The position numbers and the translations under genes were made by a program. From CAVWGP01 sp963754645 (lineage in GTDB: Bacteria; Pseudomonadota; Alphaproteobacteria; Bin65), in the NCBI GenBank assembly GCA_963754645.1, contig CAVWGP010000012.1, positions 434,001-498,000 of the forward strand: a stretch of DNA of 64,000 bases, given 5' to 3'. Positions 17,597 through 25,381 of this stretch are shown here, piece after piece. The notes beneath the pieces are model-generated. The model ran no database searches. It was not told the DNA's origin and saw only the letters and a program-made list of their open reading frames with translations. How positions within the stretch are numbered: the first letter of the stretch is position 1; the number at the start of each line of letters is the position of its first letter.

Positions 17597-17735
17597 CCAG
17601 GCAGTCATGGCCGGGTTTTTGAACGTGGCGGTGAACACCGTGAGCCAGTGGGAGCGCGGCGAGCGGCGGCCGAGCGGCGCGGCGCTGAAGTTGCTGCATG
17701 TCGTGAAGCGGAGCGGGATCGAGCCGCTGCGGTAA
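17379..17735 (+). CDS. Helix-turn-helix antitoxin (XRE/HigA-like)
   Basis: 118 residues: a basic N-terminus (MAKSKRAKGELKGKARMR) and a C-terminal XRE helix-turn-helix (ELAGVSQAVMAGFLNVAVN, then TVSQWERGERRPSGAALK). In toxin-first pairs of this kind the HTH protein neutralises the toxin and binds the operon promoter, here the palindrome at 16971-16981. It overlaps the extended toxin frame but would follow the expected toxin stop by a few bases. Confidence 0.85.
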   Translation: MAKSKRAKGELKGKARMRAEIVEAMRGLHKIGAASDAELEKTTLRMLGRNALPKVKTLSPAEIAKVRELAGVSQAVMAGFLNVAVNTVSQWERGERRPSGAALKLLHVVKRSGIEPLR

Positions 17736-17796
17736 CGCAAGAAAGCCGGCCGCTCAGTTCGGTCGATACTCGCTCGCCCCGGCACCATACCGGACG

Positions 17797-17825
17797 AAAA
17801 ACCCCGCCCTCGGTTGAGGGCGGGG
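17797..17825 (-). terminator. Rho-independent terminator
   Basis: A perfect 10-bp stem (CCCCGCCCTC with GAGGGCGGGG, loop GGTT) has five A residues on its left on the plus strand, which become the U-run for reverse-strand transcripts. It sits about 27 nt past the stop of the secreted repeat protein at 17852 and also backs onto the antitoxin gene. Confidence 0.8.
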
Positions 17826-17851
17826 TCGATATTCCATTGTGCACGTGCCGC

Positions 17852-18802
17852 TTAGCGCCGCATATAAGTGAAGGACGGATTGGGCCGTCCGACGAAGCAT
17901 TGGAAGCGCACTTGGTGCATGCGCAAGACTGCCAAACCCTTTTCAGCCTCGGCCTGATTCGGGAACATCATGATGGCGTGATTGCCCTCGACGATGCGGA
18001 AATTGCCGCCCATCGGTTGCACCGACGCCGCGTTGGGATTGAAACCGACGCAGTCTTCCAGCGGCCGCGGCCCGACCGGGACACCGTTGCCGCGCTTGAG
18101 ATACTCCATCGACGGCCCGGGCCGGCCGACGAAACACAGTTGCGTTGCCTGATACGACCTGACGATCTGCGCCGCGCGGTTGGCCTCGCCGGCCTTGTTG
18201 CCGAAGCTCTTGATCCAATGCGAGCCGTCGACGAGCTTCCAATCGCCGTTGATGAAGTTCGCCTGGACCGTCATGGGATTGAAGCTGACGCAATCTTCGG
18301 CGACCGGGCCGGGCGGCGAACCCGGTCCTGGGCCCGGAGGCGTTCCTGGGCCCGGCGGCATTCCCGGTCCCGGACCCGCGGCGCGGCGGAAGGTGTGCGT
18401 GCGCACATAATCTTGCCGGCCGCTGTTGTCGATGAAATCGGTGAACACCTTGACCTGCAGGCGGTCGGGTCCGATGCGCTCGATGACCAGGAATTTGTTG
18501 GCGAATCCGGCGTTGATGCGAGCCATGATCGACTGCGTGGCGCCAAGCGCGTTGGCGCCCGGATGCGGACCGAAAGGCCGCCCATCGACGGCGCCCCAGT
18601 CGCAATCCGTCGGCGAGCATTGCCCGAAAGCATGCACGCGCACCGGCCCGCCGGGCGTGCTGATGACAATCCGAGTGACGCCTTGGGTCATCGGATTGAG
18701 GTTGACCCACTGGCCGGTGAATTGGCCGATATTGGCGCTGGCGCCATTCGCGCCGCAAGCCGTGGCCAGGGCGGCCAAGGCTGCGAAAAATATGCCTTTC
18801 AT
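17852..18802 (-). CDS. Secreted protein with PG-rich linker and two Cys-containing C-terminal repeats
   Basis: 316 residues, function not recognised. Signal peptide (MKGIFFAALAALATACGANG; an ATACGA stretch leaves a lipoprotein possible but no clean lipobox). An N-terminal domain of about 120 residues holds one Cys pair (GQCSPTDCDWGAVDG). A Pro-Gly linker (about residues 141-165, repeating PGPG) follows, then two homologous units of about 65 residues. Each begins EDCVxFNP, contains a GDWKLVDG- or GNFRIVEG-type turn, and ends CFVGRPxPSxxYxxR. The paired Cys of each unit probably form a disulphide in the periplasm. The neighbouring gene at 18885 carries a third copy of the unit. Confidence 0.75.
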   Translation of the reverse strand: MKGIFFAALAALATACGANGASANIGQFTGQWVNLNPMTQGVTRIVISTPGGPVRVHAFGQCSPTDCDWGAVDGRPFGPHPGANALGATQSIMARINAGFANKFLVIERIGPDRLQVKVFTDFIDNSGRQDYVRTHTFRRAAGPGPGMPPGPGTPPGPGPGSPPGPVAEDCVSFNPMTVQANFINGDWKLVDGSHWIKSFGNKAGEANRAAQIVRSYQATQLCFVGRPGPSMEYLKRGNGVPVGPRPLEDCVGFNPNAASVQPMGGNFRIVEGNHAIMMFPNQAEAEKGLAVLRMHQVRFQCFVGRPNPSFTYMRR

Positions 18803-18884
18803 TCCGAACCTCCGGTTTTTGTTAAGAGCGGCGGCGACGCATGGCGATGCCGTTCCAGCCTCTTATACGCATGCATCGGGCCGT

Positions 18885-19406
18885 TCAACGCCGTGCGGTG
18901 GCGGCAACGACCGATAGCCGTCCTCCGAGGCAGAGCTGATCGGCCTGGGCGATGCGGATCAAATCGAGCGCGTCTTGGGCGTCGCGCGGCTTATTGCCGA
19001 AGCCCTTGATCCGATGCCGGCCATCGACGATCGTCCAGTCGCCGCGGACAAGGCGCAGCTTGGCGGCGGCGGCATTGAAAGCGATGCAAGTGTCGGCGCC
19101 GACGCGGGCATTCCGGCTCACGAATTCGGTGAGCGAAACCTCGATCCGGCCGAGGCCGTTGCGCCGCAGCGAAAGCGAGAACAGCACCGGGATATTGTCG
19201 GCGTTGGTCAGCGCGCTCTTGCGGCCGGAAGCGGCGGCCTCATTCGCGTCCCGCTCGATCGGCGGCAGGCGGCAGCTTTCGGCGCTGCAGGATTCGGCGG
19301 AAATGCCGGCCATCGTGTCGGCGCCGGCTTTCGCGGCGAACGGCGCGATCGAGGCGGCGGCGAAGCTGGCGATCAGGAGCGTGGCGAGTTTCATGGTCGT
19401 GCTCAT
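18885..19406 (-). CDS. Secreted protein with one copy of the Cys-containing repeat
   Basis: 173 residues with a signal peptide (KLATLLIASFAAASIAPFA). The N-terminal half contains SAESCSAESCRLPP, a close Cys pair. The C-terminal half is the same unit seen twice in the neighbouring gene: DTCIAFNAAAAKLRLV, GDWTIVDGRHRIKGFGNK, then ADQLCLGGR. Start either at 19406 or at the internal Met at 19394, which better matches a signal peptide. It is in the same direction as the 17852-18802 gene, about 80 nt upstream, so the pair may be co-transcribed. Function unknown; extracytoplasmic location inferred. Confidence 0.72.
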   Translation of the reverse strand: MSTTMKLATLLIASFAAASIAPFAAKAGADTMAGISAESCSAESCRLPPIERDANEAAASGRKSALTNADNIPVLFSLSLRRNGLGRIEVSLTEFVSRNARVGADTCIAFNAAAAKLRLVRGDWTIVDGRHRIKGFGNKPRDAQDALDLIRIAQADQLCLGGRLSVVAATARR

Positions 19407-19649
19407 CTTTGTCGGTGTATTTCCGCCGGAGCGGCGCCGCTTTGTTTTGCCGTTATTGCGTTTGGCGCGGGGCGACCGTTCGATCTGACGGACGCTGCTT
19501 TAGCAAAATGAGGGTGAACGGAAACTGAGCCGCGCTTTCATCTCCCGTTCAGCAAGCCCGCCGCTTGTGCGTTGCGGCGGGAGCCTTTGACCCGCGGCGA
19601 AAATCCGGTTAAATCAACATTTTACCGGGCAAAAAGGGCAACAAATTCA

Positions 19650-22448
19650 ATGGCCGAGACGATCAGTTTCATTCTCGATGGCACGCCGGTCGAAGCGCAA
19701 AAGGGCGAAACCATCTGGCAAGTCGCAACCCGGATGGGCACGGAAATTCCTCACTTGTGCTATTCGCCCGAGCCCGGTTATCGCGCCGACGGCAATTGCC
19801 GCGCCTGCATGGTCGAAGTCGAAGGCGAAGGCGCGCTGGCGGCGTCCTGCCTGCGCAAGCCGAGCGCCGGCTTGAAGGTCAAGACCGCGTCGGAACGCGC
19901 CAAGGCCTCGCGCCGCATGATGTTCGAACTCCTGATCGCCGACCAGCCGGCGCGGGCGACGGCGCACGACCCGCAGTCGAAATTCTGGGCCTGGTCCGAC
20001 CGCGTCGGCATTGCCGATAGCCGTTTTCCGGGCCGCGCCCGGCCCGCCGCCGACCCCAGCCATCCGGCGATGGCGGTCAATCTCGATGCCTGCATTCAAT
20101 GCAACCTATGCGTGCGAGCGTGCCGCGAGGTCCAGGTCAACGACGTGATCGGCATGGCCTATCGCGGCTCGCACGCCAAGATCGTGTTCGATCTCGACGA
20201 CCCGATGGGCGCCAGCACCTGCGTCGCCTGCGGCGAATGCGTGCAGGCCTGTCCGACCGGCGCGCTGATGCCGGCAAACCTGCTCGACGGCGCCGGCACG
20301 CGCCGGGTTTTCGGCGACAAGAAAGTCGACAGCGTGTGCCCCTATTGCGGCGTCGGCTGCCAGATCACGTACAACATCAAAGACGACGCGATCGTCGCGG
20401 TCGAGGGCCGCGCCGGCCCCGCCAACGAGAACCGTCTTTGCGTCAAGGGCCGCTTCGGCTTCGACTATGTGCAGCACCCGCACCGCCTGACCAAGCCGCT
20501 GATCCGCAAGCCGGGCACGGCCAAGCACGCGCTGGCGGATTTGAATCCCGCGCGCCCGCTCGATCACTTCCGCGAGGCAAGCTGGGAAGAAGCGCTCGAT
20601 GCCGCCGCCGCCGGTTTCGCGCGCATCCGCGATCAACATGGCGGCGGCGCGCTGGCCGGGTTCGGCTCGGCCAAGGGATCGAACGAGGAGGCCTACCTGT
20701 TTCAGAAGCTGGTGCGCACCGGCTTCGGCACCAACAACGTCGACCACTGCACGCGCCTGTGTCACGCCTCGTCGGTGGCGGCGCTGATGGAAGGCATCGG
20801 CTCGGCCGCGGTCACGGCGCCGTTCACGGCGTGCAAGGATTCCAACGTCATCATCGTCATCGGCGCCAATCCGACGGAAAACCACCCGGTGGCGGCGACG
20901 TTTTTCAAGCAGGCGGCGAAGCGCGGCGCCACGCTCATCGTCATGGATCCGCGCGGCCAGGCCTTGAAGCGCCACGCGACGCACATGCTGCAATTCAAGC
21001 CGGCGAGCGACGTGGCGATGCTCAACGCCCTGCTCAACGTCATCGTCCGCGAAAAGCTCTACGACCGGCAATACGTCGCGGCCAATGTCGAGGGCTTCGA
21101 CGACTTCGCCAAGGCGATCGAGCGCTACACGCCCGAGGCGATGTCGCCGATCTGCGGCGTTCCGGCCGAAACCTTGCGCACCGTCGCGCGCACCTATGCC
21201 CGCGCCGAAGCCGCCATCATCTTCTGGGGCATGGGAATTTCGCAGCACATCAACGGCACGGACAATGCGCGCTGCCTGATCGCGCTCGCGCTCATCACCG
21301 GCCAAGTCGGCCGGCGCGGCTCCGGGCTCCATCCGCTGCGCGGCCAAAACAACGTGCAGGGCGCGTCGGACGCCGGCCTCATCCCGATGGTGTTCCCGGA
21401 TTATCAATCGGTCGAGAACGAGGATATCCGCAAGAAGTTTTTCGCCGCCTGGGGCACCGACACGCTCGATCCGAAGCGCGGCCTCACCGTGGTCGAGATC
21501 ATGAACGCGATCGAGGCCGGGCAAATCCGCGGCATGTACGTGATGGGCGAGAATCCGGCCATGTCGGACCCGGACGCCGCGCACGCGCGCGCGGCGCTCG
21601 CCAAGCTCGAGCATCTCGTCGTCCAGGATCTGTTCCTGACCGAAACTGCGTTCCACGCCGACGTGATCCTGCCCGCCTCGGCCTGGCCGGAGAAAGACGG
21701 CACGGTCACCAACACGAACCGACAAGTCCAGATGGGCCGCCAGGCGCTGCCGCTGCCCGGCGCGGCGAAGCACGATTGGTGGATCATCCAGGAACTGGCG
21801 CGCCGCCTCGGCCTCGATTGGCGCTATGCCGGACCCGCCGAGGTTTTCGCCGAGATGGGCAAGGTCATGCCGTCCTTCGACAACATCACGTGGCAGCGCC
21901 TCAGCGACGAAAGCGTCGTGACCTATCCCTGCCCCGCGCCCGACCAACCCGGGCACGACATCGTTTTCGGCGACGGATTTCCCACCGCCTCGCGCCGCGG
22001 CAAGATCGTTCCCGCCGTGCCGCAACCGCCGGTGGAATCGCCCGATGCCGACTATCCGATGGTGCTCACCACCGGACGCCAGCTCGAACATTGGCACAGC
22101 GGCGCCATGACGCGGCGCGCCTCCGTGCTCGACACGCTCGAACCCGAGCCCGTGGCGTCCCTGGCGCCGGCCGATCTGATCGCGCTGGGCGTCAAGCCCG
22201 GCGACATGGTCCGCGTCGCCACGCGGCGCGGCACGATTCAAATCAAGGCGCGGCGCGACGACGCCGTGCCGCCGGGCATGATCTTCATTCCGTTCTGCTT
22301 CGCCGAGGCGCCGGCCAATTGGCTCACTCACCCGCAGCTCGACCCCTTGGGCAAGATTCCCGAATTCAAATATTGCGCCGCCCGGGTCGAGCGCGCCGAT
22401 CGCGGCCGCGGCGCAAAGGCCATCGCCGCGCAGGCCGCGGCCGAATAG
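19650..22448 (+). CDS. NAD-dependent formate dehydrogenase alpha (catalytic) subunit
   Basis: 932 residues oxidising formate to CO2 at a bis-MGD molybdenum or tungsten centre. Order: N-terminal [2Fe-2S] domain (Cys37, 50, 53, 67); ferredoxin-like part with CIQCNLCVRAC (148-158) and CVACGECVQAC (191-201); [4Fe-4S] entry site CPYCGVGC (230-237) plus Cys264; metal-ligand Cys371 in HCTRLCHASS, in place of selenocysteine; C-terminal MGD-binding domain. The start at MAETISFILDG follows an AT-rich leader. Its electron acceptor is the fused subunit at 15037-16746. Maturation factors (FdsC/FdhD) are not in the window. Confidence 0.95.
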   Translation: MAETISFILDGTPVEAQKGETIWQVATRMGTEIPHLCYSPEPGYRADGNCRACMVEVEGEGALAASCLRKPSAGLKVKTASERAKASRRMMFELLIADQPARATAHDPQSKFWAWSDRVGIADSRFPGRARPAADPSHPAMAVNLDACIQCNLCVRACREVQVNDVIGMAYRGSHAKIVFDLDDPMGASTCVACGECVQACPTGALMPANLLDGAGTRRVFGDKKVDSVCPYCGVGCQITYNIKDDAIVAVEGRAGPANENRLCVKGRFGFDYVQHPHRLTKPLIRKPGTAKHALADLNPARPLDHFREASWEEALDAAAAGFARIRDQHGGGALAGFGSAKGSNEEAYLFQKLVRTGFGTNNVDHCTRLCHASSVAALMEGIGSAAVTAPFTACKDSNVIIVIGANPTENHPVAATFFKQAAKRGATLIVMDPRGQALKRHATHMLQFKPASDVAMLNALLNVIVREKLYDRQYVAANVEGFDDFAKAIERYTPEAMSPICGVPAETLRTVARTYARAEAAIIFWGMGISQHINGTDNARCLIALALITGQVGRRGSGLHPLRGQNNVQGASDAGLIPMVFPDYQSVENEDIRKKFFAAWGTDTLDPKRGLTVVEIMNAIEAGQIRGMYVMGENPAMSDPDAAHARAALAKLEHLVVQDLFLTETAFHADVILPASAWPEKDGTVTNTNRQVQMGRQALPLPGAAKHDWWIIQELARRLGLDWRYAGPAEVFAEMGKVMPSFDNITWQRLSDESVVTYPCPAPDQPGHDIVFGDGFPTASRRGKIVPAVPQPPVESPDADYPMVLTTGRQLEHWHSGAMTRRASVLDTLEPEPVASLAPADLIALGVKPGDMVRVATRRGTIQIKARRDDAVPPGMIFIPFCFAEAPANWLTHPQLDPLGKIPEFKYCAARVERADRGRGAKAIAAQAAAE

Positions 22449-22455
22449 TCTCCGA

Positions 22456-22478
22456 CGCGATCGTTTTTTGCGATCGCG
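22456..22478. repeat. Perfect 8-bp hairpin after the formate dehydrogenase gene
   Basis: CGCGATCG and CGATCGCG flank a TTTTTTG loop 8 nt after the stop codon. The T-run is in the loop, not after the stem, so it is not a standard terminator. It may still slow polymerase or protect the mRNA 3' end. Confidence 0.4.
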
Positions 22479-22480
22479 CC

Positions 22481-22507
22481 TGATCCAGGCGGCGGCTTCG
22501 GTCGTAT
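22481..22507 (+). promoter_or_regulatory. Distal ECF sigma promoter motif
   Basis: TGATCC (22481-22486), 16 nt, then CGTAT (22503-22507). The same two elements with the same spacing recur at 22553. TGATCC is the known -35 signature of RpoE/ChrR-class sigma factors. The sigma gene starts 115 nt further on. Confidence 0.55.
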
Positions 22508-22552
22508 TTGTTGCCGGGCGAAGCCCATGCAAGCAGGGGACGGCCGTGCCGG

Positions 22553-22579
22553 TGATCCAAAACGCCGCGTTGGTCGTAT
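22553..22579 (+). promoter_or_regulatory. Proximal ECF sigma promoter motif (autoregulatory)
   Basis: TGATCC (22553-22558), 16 nt, then CGTAT (22575-22579), 43 nt before the sigma factor start. Both spacers end in GGT. Position directly upstream of an RpoE-like sigma gene fits the autoregulation usual for this family. Confidence 0.65.
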
Positions 22580-22621
22580 GATGAGCGAGAACGACACGAC
22601 ACTCGAACGGAGTCCGGCCGC

Positions 22622-23251
22622 ATGTCGGTTGCCCTTGCCCTGGCGCGGCGCACGTCCCTGCGCGCGGCTGCGCCTTGGTTGCGCATGATCGAGCCGGATC
22701 CGACGGCCGAACGGCAGGCCGCCCTGATCGCCGCGGTCGCCGGGCGCCGCGACCGCGTGGCGTTTGCCGAGCTGTTCGAATATTTCGCCCCGCGCATCAA
22801 AGGCTTCATGATGAAAGGCGGGATCGACGCGGACGCGGCGGAGGAAATCGCGCAGGAGGCGATGATTCAAGTCTGGCGCCGCGCCGACAGCTACGATCCG
22901 GCGCGCGCCGGCGCTTCGACCTGGGTTTTCGCCATCGCGCGCAACAAGCGCATCGACCGGTTGCGCCGCCAGCGCCATCCCGAATTCGACCAAGCCGAGT
23001 ATGTCGCGATGCAGCCCGAGCCGGTGCGCGGCGACGATGCCGCCGAAAGCCGGGAGGATGAAGTCCGGCTGGCGCGCTCGATCGCGGCACTGCCCGCCGA
23101 GCAGGCCGAAATCGTGCGCCTGGCCTTCTACGAGGATAAATCGCACGGCGCCATCGCCGAACAACTCAGGCTGCCGCTTGGCACGGTCAAGTCACGCATT
23201 CGGCTCGCCTTGACCCGGCTGCGCAGCCTGGTCGCGGAGGCCGCCCCATGA
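22622..23251 (+). CDS. ECF RNA polymerase sigma factor, RpoE/ChrR class
   Basis: 209 residues with only regions 2 and 4. Region 2 spans FAELFEYFAPRIKGF to WVFAIARNKRIDRLRRQR (core and -10 binding). Region 4 includes IAALPAEQAEIVRLAF and the HTH HGAIAEQLRLPLGTVKSRI. The PRIKGFMMKGG segment is typical of the class controlled by ChrR-like anti-sigma factors, which responds to singlet oxygen or related oxidative stress in other alphaproteobacteria. Its stop overlaps the anti-sigma ATG by 4 nt, indicating coupled translation. An upstream in-frame extension is possible; the start at 22622 gives a slightly long N-terminus. Confidence 0.9.
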   Translation: MSVALALARRTSLRAAAPWLRMIEPDPTAERQAALIAAVAGRRDRVAFAELFEYFAPRIKGFMMKGGIDADAAEEIAQEAMIQVWRRADSYDPARAGASTWVFAIARNKRIDRLRRQRHPEFDQAEYVAMQPEPVRGDDAAESREDEVRLARSIAALPAEQAEIVRLAFYEDKSHGAIAEQLRLPLGTVKSRIRLALTRLRSLVAEAAP

Positions 23252-23899
23252 TCGCCCATCGCCCGCCTACGGAACTGCTGTTGAGCTATGCCGCGGGCGC
23301 GTTGCCCGAACATATCGGCCTGGCCATCGCCGCCCATGCCGCGCTGTCGGCCGAAACGCTGCGCGAGATCCGTCGCCTCGAACGCATCGGCGGCGCGTTG
23401 CTCGACGGCGTTGCGCCGGTCGCGGTCGGCCGCCAGGCGCTCGATCGCGCCCTGGCCGCGCTCGACGCCGACGCGCCGGCGCCGCGCCCCTTGTCGGTCA
23501 CCGAAGCAACGCGGCGCCTGTTGCCCGCGCCGCTCTGGCCCTATGTCGATGGCGATTTCGGCAAACTCGTCTGGCGGAAGATCGCCGGCGGCATCGCGAC
23601 GGCGCGGCCGTTGCGCGGCACGGCGGGCAGACAACGGTTTTTTCCTGCGCGTTCCGGGCGGGCGCCGCGTTGCCCGGCACACGCATGGCGGAATCGAAAT
23701 GACCCTGGTGCTGCGCGGCGCGTACACGGATGGCGCCGCGCATTTCGCGCGCGGCGATTTGCAAGTCACCGATCAGACCGTGGACCACCGGCCGCAAGCC
23801 GATGCCGGCGAAGAATGCCTGTGTTTCGTCGCGCTCGAAGCGCCGATCCGGCTCACCGGTGCGATCGGCCGGTTGTTCGATCCCTTCCTGCGATTGTAA
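23248..23899 (+). CDS. ChrR-like cupin anti-sigma factor (frameshifted)
   Basis: About 216 residues if one extra G near 23625 is ignored. The first frame gives the anti-sigma domain (HRPPTELLLSYAAGALPE...AAHAALSAETLREI) and the linker to RPLRG. The next frame gives the cupin lobe with metal ligands in RHTHGGIEMTLVL and VDHRPQADAGEECLC. In studied ChrR proteins the anti-sigma domain holds zinc through two His and a CxxC. Here the CxxC position reads SAET, so two zinc ligands are absent, while the cupin ligands are kept. It should bind and silence the sigma factor encoded just upstream. Confidence 0.8.
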
Positions 23900-23924
23900 C
23901 GGCGGATCGGCCGCCCGCGCCGGC

Positions 23925-24629
23925 TCAACCCTCGGCGAAGCGTTCCAGCGCGGCGCGGTCGTGGATCAGGATGAGGCCGCCTTCGGTTTCGAGCACGCCG
24001 TCCTTGGTCCATTCGCGGAGCTGCTTGTTGATCGCCTCGCGGGTGACGCCCAGCATGTTGCCGAGATCGGTCTGCGAGAGCTTGACGCGAATGCGGATAT
24101 CGGCGCCGATCTTGTCGCCGATGCCGTCGGCCAGGCGCAGCAGGCGTTTGGCGAGCCGCGTCGTCAGATCGTCGAGCGTCGCCTCCTCGAGCAAGTCGCT
24201 CGCCCAGCGCACGCGCTCGCACAGCGTCGTCATGAATTTCAGGCAGAGTTCGACGTCGCTGCGCAACAGCGCGATGAAATCGGCGCGCCGGATCTGCAGC
24301 AGATCGGTGCTGCCGATCGCGACCGCGCTGGCCGAGCGCGGCTTGCCGTCGATGAGCGAAATTTCCCCGAACAGGTCGCCCGGCATGAGCACGTTCATGA
24401 TCAGCTCGCGGCCCTCGGGCGACAGCACATAGATGCGGACTTGGCCGCCCAGCACGCCGAGCAATTGGTCGCCCTCGTCGCCCTTGTCGAAGATGCGCTG
24501 CCGGTTTGCGTAATTCACGACCACCGAACGCTGTATCAGCGCATCGAGAATTTTTTGATCCACGTCGCGCAGCAAAAAATGCTTCCCGAGCAAACTGCGG
24601 CGGGCGGTTTCTGTGTAGCGGACGGCCAT
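23925..24629 (-). CDS. Crp/Fnr family transcriptional regulator
   Basis: 234 residues: an N-terminal cyclic-nucleotide-type effector domain (PEGRELIMNVLMPGDLFGEISLIDG with GKPRSASAVA, close to a cAMP-binding pocket), a dimer helix, and a C-terminal winged HTH (LSQTDLGNMLGVTREAINKQ). The Arg-Glu of the recognition helix fits a TGTGA half-site. No FNR-type N-terminal cysteines are present, so it is unlikely to be an oxygen sensor. Divergent from the Lrp-type regulator at 24745. Confidence 0.9.
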   Translation of the reverse strand: MAVRYTETARRSLLGKHFLLRDVDQKILDALIQRSVVVNYANRQRIFDKGDEGDQLLGVLGGQVRIYVLSPEGRELIMNVLMPGDLFGEISLIDGKPRSASAVAIGSTDLLQIRRADFIALLRSDVELCLKFMTTLCERVRWASDLLEEATLDDLTTRLAKRLLRLADGIGDKIGADIRIRVKLSQTDLGNMLGVTREAINKQLREWTKDGVLETEGGLILIHDRAALERFAEG

Positions 24630-24744
24630 CTTTGCTCCCCGAAGCCCGTCACTCTAAGCCAATTTCGCCACGCGTGGAAAGGCGCCGGAATGGGGTAGAC
24701 TGGGCGCCGCTGCGAACGCCACAATCCGCGCGGGTGCCAATCTC

Positions 24745-25245
24745 GTGAAACAGCTCGACGACACCGATCTTCGCATCCTGACTCAGCTTCAGCTTCAGGG
24801 CCGTCTGGCCAACCAGGCGCTTGCCGCCTCGGTCGGCCTGTCGCCCAGCGCGTGCTCGGCGCGTCTGCGCGAACTCGAGAAGCACGGCGTCATCCGGCGC
24901 TACCTCGCCGACATTCGCCTCGAGGCCGTCGGACCCGCGGTCACGCTCTATGCCGAAGTGGCGCTGGCCCAGCACCGGCTTGAGGATTTCGCCGTGTTCG
25001 AGCGCGTCATCGCGCAAATCCCCGAGATCGTCGAAGCGGCGCAGGTCAGCGGACCGGCCGACTATATCCTCAAGGTGGTGACGCGCGATGTCGATGCTTG
25101 GCGCCGGATTGCCGACCTGCTCAGCGAAAAGGCCGGCGCCATCGCCAGCCTCAAGACCAATATCGTGCTGAAAACCGCGAAGCGCTTCGGCGGTATTCCG
25201 ATCGGCGCGCTCGCCGGCCCGGCGCCGGCCGTAACCCGCGATTAA
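24745..25245 (+). CDS. Lrp/AsnC family transcriptional regulator
   Basis: 166 residues: HTH (LDDTDLRILTQLQLQGRLAN, then SVGLSPSACSARLRELE) and a C-terminal RAM/AsnC ligand-binding domain (FERVIAQIPEIVEAAQVSG, GPADYILKVVTRDVDAW, then SLKTNIVLKTAKR). Family members sense amino acids. It lies directly upstream of the ornithine aminotransferase-arginase fusion, same strand, gap about 136 nt. It is therefore the likely arginine- or ornithine-responsive regulator of that gene. Confidence 0.9.
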   Translation: MKQLDDTDLRILTQLQLQGRLANQALAASVGLSPSACSARLRELEKHGVIRRYLADIRLEAVGPAVTLYAEVALAQHRLEDFAVFERVIAQIPEIVEAAQVSGPADYILKVVTRDVDAWRRIADLLSEKAGAIASLKTNIVLKTAKRFGGIPIGALAGPAPAVTRD

Positions 25246-25381
25246 CCATCGGCGCCGATACTTCTCCCGCTTGCCGGCCTGTAAGCCGCGCTTTCTGCGG
25301 CGGACCGGCCACAGACGCGGCGCTGTTGCGCCGGTGCGCGCCTAGACTGGTGCCGTCACTGCCGCATTCGGGAGAGACGCC

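Noticed and set aside
18310..18385. GC-rich repetitive DNA
   Set aside because: It simply encodes the Pro-Gly linker of the secreted protein; it is not an independent DNA repeat.
22456..22478. Hairpin read as a terminator for formate dehydrogenase
   Set aside because: The T-run is in the loop, so no U-tail follows the stem.
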